A stretch of DNA of 5,256 bases from assembly GCA_016190405.1 (NCBI GenBank), contig JACPQO010000095.1, forward strand, positions 1 to 5,256, given 5' to 3'. The first letter of the stretch is position 1, and every line of letters starts with the position of its first letter. Positions 1-4,666 of the stretch are shown one piece after another. Both the position numbers and the translations under genes were made by a program. The stretch comes from Chloroflexota bacterium (GTDB lineage: Bacteria; Chloroflexota; Dehalococcoidia; SM23-28-2; RBG-16-64-32). Under the pieces are notes generated by a model, which was given only the letters and a program-made list of their open reading frames with translations, was not told the origin of the DNA and searched no databases.

Positions 1-22
1 GCCCTCCGCCCCACCTGCCCCA

Positions 23-71
23 TGTCCCCTGTCTCCTGTCTCCTGTCTCCTATCTCCTATCTCCTGGCTCG
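23..71. repeat. Heptanucleotide tandem repeat (TGTCTCC-type)
   Basis: Seven consecutive 7-base units are visible: TGTCCCC, three TGTCTCC, two TATCTCC and a decayed TGGCTCG. The run lies in non-coding sequence beyond the 3' end of the minus-strand surface-protein gene. No function is evident. Such short tandem repeats usually arise by replication slippage, and the T/A variation in unit position 2 shows two sub-families within the run. Confidence 0.8.
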
Positions 72-73
72 CT

Positions 74-105
74 CTACGGCAGCACATCGCGAAGAACACC
101 GGCGG
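74..105 (-). repeat. Decayed duplicate of the 3' end of the cohesin-dockerin gene
   Basis: This stretch resembles positions 156-188, the last codons and stop of the neighbouring gene. Bases 91-105 (GAAGAACACCGGCGG) are identical to 174-188, and CTACGGC at 74-80 matches 156-162, with a diverged middle and one base missing. Read on the minus strand it gives PPVFF followed by a frame that misses the old stop codon. It is best seen as a vestige of another repeat unit or of a former gene end. It is non-coding now, because no start or intact frame is present. Confidence 0.6.
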
Positions 106-108
106 TCA

Positions 109-134
109 CCCCTCTCCCGCGCACGGGAGAGGGG
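109..134 (-). terminator. GC-rich hairpin, possible terminator of the cohesin-dockerin gene
   Basis: A perfect 11-bp stem (109-119 with 124-134) encloses a 4-base loop, about 20 bases beyond the stop of the minus-strand gene. There is no clean T tract on either side, so it is not a canonical intrinsic terminator. It may protect the mRNA 3' end, or be a dispersed palindromic element of the CCCTCTCCC...GGGAGAGGG kind that is common in GC-rich genomes. Confidence 0.45.
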
Positions 135-155
135 CCGGGGGTGAGGGCGCGCCCC

Positions 156-1160
156 CTACGGCGTGCAGGTGGAGAAGAACACCGGCGGCGCCAGCCGGTT
201 CACATCGAAGATGTCGATCTTGCCATCGGAGGCGCCTGCCCTGGAGATGTCCTTCCTGGGGCTGTAGTTCTGATTCGCTGGGCTGGCGGTGCTAAAGAAG
301 ACGGGCGGCGCCAGGGCGTTGACGTCGAAGACATCGACCTTGTTCATGGACCCACCGTTGTTATTGATGTTGGCCGGCCAGTCCGTGCCGCAGGGCCTGC
401 TGGGGTCCGTGCCGATCAGGATCTCGTCACCGTCCGTCCAGCCGTCGCCGTCGGAGTCCACCGTGGGCGTGAGGGTGGGAGTGGGCGTAGCTGTCGCGGT
501 TGGCGTGGCCGTGGCGGTGGGCGTCGCCGTCGGAGTAGGCGTTGGGGTCGCCGTGGCCGTCGGCGTGGGCGTGGCGCAGCCCGTCACCGTCAGCGAGCCG
601 TCGTTCACCGGCCCGTTGTAGACCCCGTTCAGCAGGGGCGGGATGGGATCGCCGTTGCCGTCGGCCAGCTTCACGCTGGTCAGGTCGAGCGCGCTGGTCC
701 CGCCGCCGATGGCCTCCAGCGTGACGCGGGCCAGCACGCCCGGCCCGCTGGCGTAGTTGCTGGTGAACGTCAGCGTCAGCGCTGCCAGGTAGAAGTCGCC
801 GTCCGTGTCGGGCGGCAGGGAACCCAGGTCCCACACGGTCTCGCCGGTGCTCCCTAGCAGAAAGTTGTAACTCACCGCCGCCACCTTCAGCACGGAAGGG
901 GCGTACAGCAGGTGCGCCTCAAAGCCGCTGATTACGCCCACTTGCTGGATCACGATGTCCACGTCTATCGTGTTGCCGCACCCCATGGATACCGATGGGT
1001 CCACCGCGTCCACCGAGGTTGCTGTGTTCCCGATGATGATAGTGTCTACGCTGACAATGGGGTCGACGGCAGCGGAGCTGCGCGGCCCGCGGGACGCCAG
1101 CGCCCCAGCGATCGCTGCTATCCCCAGGACCAGCAGAAGGACTGCCGCTAGTCGTAGCAT
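156..1160 (-). CDS. Secreted cohesin-like / Thr-Pro linker / dockerin-like repeat protein
   Basis: 334 residues. An N-terminal signal peptide (hydrophobic residues 4-22, likely cleavage near 31) is followed by a cohesin-like beta-sandwich domain at about 35-193, with family features such as GFEAHLLYAPSVL and a closing NDGSLTV strand. Next come a Thr-Pro-Ala linker (196-233) and an acidic thrombospondin-3/EF-hand-like segment beginning DSDGDGWTDGDE (235-246). Two 40-residue-spaced dockerin-like repeats (264-291 and 304-331) each end in APPVFFST. Cohesins bind dockerins in cellulosome-type surface complexes, and this protein carries both types on one chain. C61/C195 bracket the cohesin domain and C257/C332 the repeat module, so two disulfides are plausible. 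The ATG at 1160 is the only sensible start, because an in-frame TGA lies 15 bases upstream. The Shine-Dalgarno match is weak. A terminator upstream (1286-1322) and a -10-like box suggest its own transcript. The domain architecture is well supported; ligand and role are unknown. Confidence 0.88.
   Translation of the reverse strand: MLRLAAVLLLVLGIAAIAGALASRGPRSSAAVDPIVSVDTIIIGNTATSVDAVDPSVSMGCGNTIDVDIVIQQVGVISGFEAHLLYAPSVLKVAAVSYNFLLGSTGETVWDLGSLPPDTDGDFYLAALTLTFTSNYASGPGVLARVTLEAIGGGTSALDLTSVKLADGNGDPIPPLLNGVYNGPVNDGSLTVTGCATPTPTATATPTPTPTATPTATATPTATATPTPTLTPTVDSDGDGWTDGDEILIGTDPSRPCGTDWPANINNNGGSMNKVDVFDVNALAPPVFFSTASPANQNYSPRKDISRAGASDGKIDIFDVNRLAPPVFFSTCTP
168..371 (-). repeat. Two coding copies of a dockerin-like repeat ending in APPVFFST
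   Basis: Codons 264-291 (288-371) and 304-331 (168-251) encode aligned units with 120-base spacing. Both share the pattern K-(V/I)-D-(V/I)-F-D-V-N-x-L-A-P-P-V-F-F-S-T. From the first N/D to the last Asp of the putative calcium loop there are 16 residues in both units, against 12 in a classical dockerin F-hand loop. Confidence 0.75.
462..575 (-). repeat. Thr-Pro-Ala linker minisatellite inside the cohesin-dockerin gene
   Basis: About 114 bases of degenerate GTGGGCGT/GTCGCCGT-like units (plus-strand reading) encode a linker made almost entirely of Thr, Pro and Ala. Such linkers are extended, often glycosylated spacers between extracellular modules. The low-complexity DNA makes the linker length prone to slippage. 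A similar run starts at 5227 in the last gene of the window. Confidence 0.8.
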
Positions 1161-1192
1161 CGAAGCATCAACTCATGTCGGCTTGTCATAAA

Positions 1193-1247
1193 AGTATACG
1201 CCACCCCGCCACGGTTACTACCCCGCGCGGGGTGAAACTTCGGTTAG
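1193..1247 (-). promoter_or_regulatory. Putative promoter and 11-bp-spaced repeat pair upstream of the cohesin-dockerin gene
   Basis: On the minus strand TATACT (1198-1193) is a good -10 candidate, 32 bases before the ATG. No good -35 is present. Upstream are CTAACC (1247-1242), five bases, then TTCACC (1236-1231), followed by GTAACC (1218-1213). The first two are 11 bp apart, the spacing used by OmpR/PhoB-family regulators. A 12-bp perfect palindrome CCCCGCGCGGGG (1221-1232) lies between the second and third copies. The promoter assignment is tentative. Confidence 0.4.
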
Positions 1248-1285
1248 AGCCCACGTCTGCCCGAGTCTTCTTCAAATCGGCCGGT

Positions 1286-1322
1286 GAGAAAACACAAGGG
1301 AGGGGTACCGAGTACCCCTCCC
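1286..1322 (-). terminator. Intrinsic terminator after the dockerin-bearing anti-sigma-like gene
   Basis: A perfect 11-bp stem (1298-1308 with 1312-1322) and a 3-base loop are followed, on the minus strand, by TTGTGTTTTCTC. It starts 28 bases after the TAG of the 1351-1953 gene. Stem, loop and T-rich tail fit a rho-independent terminator acting on minus-strand transcription. This ends the upstream transcription unit and isolates the 156-1160 gene. Confidence 0.8.
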
Positions 1323-1350
1323 GCTCCGCTGACAGTGGTGGCCGGATGGC

Positions 1351-1953
1351 CTACGGGCCCGACGGCGGCGTCGGGATCGGCGGTTGGATCTGCTGCAGAC
1401 AGTCAACCACTCCCTTGATCGCCCCCAGCGCGTCGAAGATGTCCGTCGTCCCGTCGCCGTTGAAGTCGAACGCCGGGTCGTTGTTCGCGATGGCGTCCCT
1501 GAAGGCGGCCACGTCCCCCACGTCCAACTGGCCGTTGCCGTTGAAGTCCAACTGCAGGATGCAGTCCTCGAAGGGCCCTGCCTGGGCGGTAGAGCCCGAG
1601 CCACTGTCCAGGTTGCCGCTGAGGAACACGGCGAACAGGGCTACCGCCGCCCCGGCCACGAAAGGTATCGCCATCTTCAAGCTGAGCGACGACGAAAGCT
1701 TGTCCATGACGCTTCTCCTTCCTTTCTCCGCTGCCGGCGATGACATCTGACTGAGCAGCCGCTGCCGGCCCAGCGCCGCCCCCTGCGGGCTCGGCTCTGC
1801 CTTCTCAGCGGCAGACAGCGAAGCCCAGATCTGAAGGAAGGGACGCAACGCCTCGGCGTGCTCGGGGTATTGCCTGAGCACGGAGTTCACGTCGCGGCCA
1901 GCCTCCAACTCGGCTATGGACTCGGCCAGAATCTCGTCGAAGGGCTTCTCCAT
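1351..1953 (-). CDS. Membrane-bound anti-sigma-like protein with extracellular dockerin type I domain
   Basis: 200 residues in three parts. Residues 1-90 are a charged, helical cytoplasmic region beginning MEKPFDEILAESIAELEAGR, with YPEHAEALRPFL at 30-40. I recall this motif style from proteins encoded next to sigma factors in Chloroflexota and Planctomycetes. No HxxxCxxC zinc anti-sigma motif is seen. Residues 94-112 form one transmembrane helix. Residues 129-187 are outside and hold two textbook dockerin calcium loops: D136-N138-N140-D144-D147 and D163-N165-D167-D171-D174. C131 and C185, the only cysteines, flank the module and could pair. A Pro-rich tail ends the protein. The start at 1953 follows a GGAAAGGA ribosome-binding site. 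The sigma-factor gene ends 82 bases upstream on the same strand, supporting a sigma/anti-sigma pair. The dockerin call is strong. The anti-sigma role is inferred from position and topology; it could instead be a simple dockerin-bearing membrane anchor. Confidence 0.88.
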   Translation of the reverse strand: MEKPFDEILAESIAELEAGRDVNSVLRQYPEHAEALRPFLQIWASLSAAEKAEPSPQGAALGRQRLLSQMSSPAAEKGRRSVMDKLSSSLSLKMAIPFVAGAAVALFAVFLSGNLDSGSGSTAQAGPFEDCILQLDFNGNGQLDVGDVAAFRDAIANNDPAFDFNGDGTTDIFDALGAIKGVVDCLQQIQPPIPTPPSGP

Positions 1954-2035
1954 GGCAATCGGTCCTTTCCTGTTGTCAGTGGGTATATTGCTCGGCCGGC
2001 CGCAAACTACTCGCCCGCCAGAGGAATTCTTGCCC

Positions 2036-2617
2036 CTATGTCAGGTGGCGCCGCAGCGCCTTCACCGCCCGCGCCTGCAAGGAGTAGACCGCGCGTTCCT
2101 GCTTGCCCAGGACGCGGGCCACCTGCGGCGTCGTCAGTCCCACGAAGTAGCGCAGCAGCACCACCTCGCGCTGGTCCGCCGAAAGGCGGTCAACCGCTGC
2201 CCGCAGGTCCCATCCCTCCGCCAGAGACGCTGGGTCCGCTGCACCGGACAACGCCTTGCTTTCGCCGCTTTCGCCCAGCGTCTGTTTCGCGCCCCGCCGG
2301 AACGTGGAGCGGTAGTGGTAGTTCACCACGTTGCGCGCGATGGTGTACAGCCAGGCCAGCAACGGCCTGCCGCGACTGGCGTAACCGTCGATGCTCTTCA
2401 GCGCCTCGACGAAGACCGCCGCCGTCAGGTCCTCGGCGGTCTGCCGGTGGCCCACGCGGCCGTAGACGTAGCGGAACAGCCGCCGGTAGTTCTCCTCGTA
2501 TATCGCGGTCCAGGCCTCCCGCGAACGTGCTTTGGCCAGACGGATCAGCTCCGCCTCGCCGCCCGATTCCTGGGGTGCCGGCACCGCGATTCCTTCAGAA
2601 ATGAATTCGCTGGCCAT
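2036..2617 (-). CDS. RNA polymerase sigma factor, ECF / sigma-70 family
   Basis: 193 residues, the usual ECF length. Region 2 spans about residues 25-105: the helical stretch WTAIYEENYRRLFRYVYGRV, then the acidic TAEDLTAAVFVEAL core-binding segment, and WLYTIARNVVNYHYR, matching the -10-recognition end. After a variable linker, region 4 (about 144-192) reads LSADQREVVLLRYFVGLTTPQVARVLGKQ with a helix-turn-helix, then RAVYSLQARAVKALRRHL for -35 binding. Only regions 2 and 4 are present, as expected for ECF factors that redirect RNA polymerase to a small regulon. The ATG at 2617 follows AGGAG at good spacing. The cohesin-like gene ends 61 bases upstream and the dockerin-bearing membrane protein begins 82 bases downstream, so the three are probably co-transcribed. 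A TAGAAT box (2650-2645) could add an internal promoter. The ECF subgroup and target promoters cannot be told from the sequence alone. Confidence 0.95.
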   Translation of the reverse strand: MASEFISEGIAVPAPQESGGEAELIRLAKARSREAWTAIYEENYRRLFRYVYGRVGHRQTAEDLTAAVFVEALKSIDGYASRGRPLLAWLYTIARNVVNYHYRSTFRRGAKQTLGESGESKALSGAADPASLAEGWDLRAAVDRLSADQREVVLLRYFVGLTTPQVARVLGKQERAVYSLQARAVKALRRHLT

Positions 2618-2678
2618 CCTCGCTCCTGGCGGGGGCCTTCACCAATTCTAAACCGTTTATTGCCGCGCCGCGCCCAAA

Positions 2679-3512
2679 CTATTCGATCCGCCGCCGATGC
2701 CACGTTACGCTGAGGAGCCACAAGCCGCCTGATGCGGCAGCCAGGCCGGCGATGAGCAGCCAGGGCGGGTCTTGGCCGGGCCCGGGCGGGCGGCCACCCG
2801 TGGCCGAGAACCGGCTGACCGTGGCTGGCGCCGCCGACGGGCTTGCCGCCGGGGGCGCCGTGGCAGACGGCGTCAGCGTTGGGGTTGGTGCGGCAGTCTG
2901 GCCCGGACAGGCCGCCCCCACGTAGACGTTGGCCCCCAGCACGGCGTCCACCGCTATCGGCTCCGAATCATCATCGAGGATGATGACGTCCTGGAGAGCC
3001 AGCGTCGAGTGACCGTTCTTCCGGGGCGTCAACGTTATCCGGGAGATCGCTCCGCTCCCCGTTTCCGACGAGCCGCCAGGCTCGATGCCGCTGGGCCCGA
3101 AATCTACGCCCCACGAGATGTAGACCCCATTCTTATCGGGCTTGGGGTCAGAGATGCTCACCAGGTTGCTGCCCGCAGCCTGGGCGAGGAGCAGCTTGTT
3201 GTCATCGGCCTCGACCCAGAGAATGTCGGGGTTGTAGTAGAGGGTGAACTGGTAGGCGGCGATGCCTCGCTCCGCCGGCACTCCCGGCGTGGGGATCACA
3301 ACGTCTATCTCCACAGGCTGCCCCACGGCCGCCGATACGCACTCCTGAATTCCGGCCACGCTGCGCGGCCCGTTGCCGCTGGGATCGGCGTCCACGGCCA
3401 CCGCGCCTATCGAGGCAGACCCGGCGACCGCCGGCCCTAGAGCGGTCATCGTCAGGGCCGCGGCAGCCGCCGTCAAAGCGAGGAGCGCGCCCAGGGCGGC
3501 TTGTCTGGACAT
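2679..3512 (-). CDS. Membrane-anchored cohesin-like surface protein
   Basis: 277 residues from the ATG at 3512. An in-frame GTG at 3539 would add nine residues but has a badly placed ribosome-binding site, and the later start gives a classic signal peptide (MSRQAALGALLALTAAAAAL; cleavage near 31). A cohesin-like domain occupies about 34-200. It contains VGQPVEIDVVIPTPG, then IAAYQFTLYYNPDILWVEA, then GAISRITLTPRKNGHSTLALQDV, the alternating strands expected of the fold. C58 and C202, the only cysteines, bracket the domain. An Ala-Pro-Thr-Ser linker (206-231), a C-terminal transmembrane helix (251-271) and the tail HRRRIE follow, so the cohesin is displayed outside and anchored at the membrane. 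No LPXTG sorting signal is seen. It resembles, in layout only, the anchoring scaffoldins of cellulosome bacteria. It is the first gene of the putative sigma operon, 61 bases before the sigma factor. The partner dockerin is unknown; the nearest candidates are encoded in this window. Confidence 0.87.
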   Translation of the reverse strand: MSRQAALGALLALTAAAAALTMTALGPAVAGSASIGAVAVDADPSGNGPRSVAGIQECVSAAVGQPVEIDVVIPTPGVPAERGIAAYQFTLYYNPDILWVEADDNKLLLAQAAGSNLVSISDPKPDKNGVYISWGVDFGPSGIEPGGSSETGSGAISRITLTPRKNGHSTLALQDVIILDDDSEPIAVDAVLGANVYVGAACPGQTAAPTPTLTPSATAPPAASPSAAPATVSRFSATGGRPPGPGQDPPWLLIAGLAAASGGLWLLSVTWHRRRIE

Positions 3513-3665
3513 AGGAGCCCATTTTAGTACGCGCCCCACGCCTCAGGCCAGCCGCTGGCGGCCCCGTCCTCCGCGCTTCCTGTAACAACTGGGCTCTCGC
3601 CCGAATCTTAACTTTCGGAAGGGAGCGTTCGGTTCCCTGCCGGCGCATTGCAGAAGGGCGTGTCT
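3513..3665. promoter_or_regulatory. Divergent control region between the sigma operon and the response regulator
   Basis: About 150 bases separate the two start codons and must hold promoters for both directions. Visible elements are a 13-base inverted repeat GCCAGC-C-GCTGGC (3547-3559), a short hairpin with arms at 3620-3626 and 3632-3638, and on the minus strand TACTAAAAT about 10 bases before the cohesin ATG, which could be a -10 box for a nearly leaderless mRNA. No convincing -35 element is seen in either direction. Confidence 0.45.
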
Positions 3666-4352
3666 ATGAAAGTGCTGGTTGTCGACGACGAGCCCGATGT
3701 GATCGAGGTCGTGAACCTTTGCTTCGGACTCCGCTGGCCCGAAGCCCAGGTCATCGCCGCCGCTAACGCCGAGGAGGCGCTCAAGCTGGTCGAGGAGCAC
3801 TCGCCGGACCTCATCCTGCTGGACATCATGCTGCCCGATATGGATGGCTTCCAGCTCTGCCGCGAGATCCGCGCCTTCTCCGACATCCCCATCATGATGC
3901 TCACCGCCCGCGACTCCGAGGTTGACAAGGTGCGCGGCCTGGAGATGGGCGCTGACGACTACATCTCCAAGCCTTTCTGCCACCTGGAGCTGCTGGGCCG
4001 CATCCGCGCCGTCCTCCGCCGCTATCAGAGACAGTTGACCGCCGTGGGTGAGGTGTTCGAGTCCGGCGACCTGCGCATCGACTACGCCAGCCGCCAGATC
4101 ACGGTCCGCGGCCAGCCCGTCCGCCTGACCCCCACGGAGTACTCCCTCCTGTTCCACCTGACCCGCAACGCCGGCCGTGTCCTGCCCCACCATACGCTTC
4201 TGGCCAAGGTCTGGGGCCGTGAATACGTGGACGAGATCGATTACCTCAAGGTCTACATCCGCCGTCTGCGCCAGAAGCTGGAAGGCGACCCCGAGACCAT
4301 CGGTCACATAGTCAGCGAGCGCGGCGTGGGTTACAGGTTCGTCTCCGTGTAG
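3666..4352 (+). CDS. OmpR/PhoB-family response regulator transcription factor
   Basis: 228 residues. The receiver domain (1-118) has the acidic pair D7-D8, the phospho-acceptor D53 in LILLDIMLPD, the switch Thr T80 and K102 in SKPF, so it should be phosphorylatable. A winged-helix effector domain (about 128-226) carries LTPTEYSLLFHLTRNAGRV, then VWGREYVDEIDYLKVYIRRLRQKL and a GVGYRFV wing, the standard PhoB/OmpR signature for binding tandem DNA half-sites. The ATG at 3666 is chosen over a TTG at 3648 because GAAGGG lies about 8 bases upstream and the receiver conventionally begins MKVLVVDDE. No histidine kinase is encoded in the window. The divergent sigma operon and the 11-bp direct repeats ten bases after the stop suggest local targets. 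The signal sensed is unknown. Confidence 0.96.
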   Translation: MKVLVVDDEPDVIEVVNLCFGLRWPEAQVIAAANAEEALKLVEEHSPDLILLDIMLPDMDGFQLCREIRAFSDIPIMMLTARDSEVDKVRGLEMGADDYISKPFCHLELLGRIRAVLRRYQRQLTAVGEVFESGDLRIDYASRQITVRGQPVRLTPTEYSLLFHLTRNAGRVLPHHTLLAKVWGREYVDEIDYLKVYIRRLRQKLEGDPETIGHIVSERGVGYRFVSV

Positions 4353-4361
4353 CCTTCCGTA

Positions 4362-4410
4362 TTTACCGTTTCTTAACCTTTCGCTCTCCGGAATTCACCT
4401 TTTTGTTACC
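4362..4410 (+). promoter_or_regulatory. Four direct repeats of TTNACC type in 11-bp phase: probable response-regulator binding site
   Basis: TTTACC (4362-4367) and TTAACC (4373-4378) are 11 bp apart start to start. TTCACC (4394-4399) and GTTACC (4405-4410) are again 11 bp apart. The two pairs are offset by 21 bases, about two helical turns. OmpR/PhoB-family proteins bind as head-to-tail dimers to direct repeats spaced about 11 bp; for example the Bacillus PhoP consensus is TT(A/T/C)ACA with 5-base spacers. The cluster ends 9 bases before a -10-like box, the usual place for activation. The regulator encoded just upstream is the obvious candidate binder, by inference. Confidence 0.6.
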
Positions 4411-4419
4411 TGCGTGGCC

Positions 4420-4425
4420 CATAAT
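4420..4425 (+). promoter_or_regulatory. Putative -10 box (CATAAT)
   Basis: CATAAT differs from TATAAT at one base. The hexamer 17 bases upstream (ACCTTT) is a poor -35, as expected for an activator-dependent promoter. Its position after the TTNACC repeats and ahead of the 4667 gene supports the call. Transcription would start near 4432. Confidence 0.45.
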
Positions 4426-4436
4426 GAAGACACGGG

Positions 4437-4481
4437 AGCTTACGTAGTTGCAATTTTCGCGAATTTGCTTTACCGTAAGCT
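4437..4481 (+). repeat. Nested inverted repeat in the predicted leader
   Basis: Outer arms AGCTTACG (4437-4444) and CGTAAGCT (4474-4481) are perfect 8-bp complements. An inner near-palindrome, GCAA (4450-4453) with TTGC (4465-4468), surrounds TTCGCGAA. It begins about five bases after the predicted transcription start. It could fold as a 5' stem-loop in the mRNA or act as a DNA operator. The function is unknown. Confidence 0.55.
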
Positions 4482-4547
4482 AACGACCTAAGTGACGAGC
4501 TCAATGGGGAGGATCGCCGCACTTGCCGGCCAGTCGCACGCCCCTGG

Positions 4548-4566
4548 CCCTCCGCGCTGCGGAGGG
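4548..4566 (+). repeat. GC-rich hairpin in the leader of the downstream gene
   Basis: CCCTCCGC (4548-4555) pairs perfectly with GCGGAGGG (4559-4566) across a 3-base loop. No T tract follows, so it is not a convincing terminator for the response-regulator gene. It may be a leader structure or a dispersed palindrome. Confidence 0.5.
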
Positions 4567-4666
4567 ACGGCAGCCCGGCCCCCGCTACTCCCCCGCCGAA
4601 CGTAACAAATTGGCCGTGGACTTGTTATTGAATCAGGAACGGCCTCGCTAGAGGAGGAGGACACCC

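Larger units (their letters stand above)
4353..4666 (+). promoter_or_regulatory. Intergenic region and probable long 5' leader of the downstream surface-protein gene
   Basis: 314 bases without a gene. The first part (4353-4430) is AT-richer and holds the four-copy direct repeat and a -10-like CATAAT. The middle (4437-4481) is a nested inverted repeat. The rest is GC-rich with one 8-bp hairpin and, before the next ATG, a strong GAGGAGG ribosome-binding site. If transcription starts near 4432, the leader is about 235 bases. No known riboswitch class was recognised. Confidence 0.6.

Noticed and set aside
23..134. CRISPR array or insertion-sequence end in the repeat-rich 5' flank
   Set aside because: The units are 7 bases without spacers, and no transposase or terminal inverted repeats with target duplication are visible.
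141..857. 238-codon plus-strand frame, plus shorter ones at 289-621 and 542-724
   Set aside because: These are Arg/Gly/Val-rich translations antisense to the cohesin-dockerin gene, produced by the Thr-Pro linker repeats read backwards. No ribosome-binding site or domain is seen.
1858..2713. Two overlapping plus-strand frames of about 250-265 codons
   Set aside because: They are antisense to the sigma factor and the start of the anti-sigma-like gene, with low-complexity Pro/Arg/Ala content and no domain.
2679..2800. LPXTG-like sorting signal in the anchored cohesin (SATGG before the membrane helix)
   Set aside because: No LPXTG or close variant is present. A simple C-terminal transmembrane anchor explains the sequence.
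3608..3636. GGAAC (minus, 3636-3632) and GTTAA (3612-3608) as an autoregulated ECF promoter for the sigma operon
   Set aside because: The 19-base spacer is longer than the usual 16-17 and the -10 part is a poor match, so it is not supported as a feature.
3648..3665. TTG at 3648 as the start of the response regulator
   Set aside because: It has no ribosome-binding site, and the ATG at 3666 has GAAGGG upstream and gives the normal receiver N-terminus.
3543..4307. 254-codon open frame on the minus strand opposite the response regulator
   Set aside because: It lies antisense to an unmistakable regulator gene. Its protein has no recognisable domain, and long antisense frames are expected opposite GC-biased codons.
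4431..4660. Known riboswitch in the long leader
   Set aside because: Hairpins are present but no conserved core of a known class was recognised; only a covariation search could show one.
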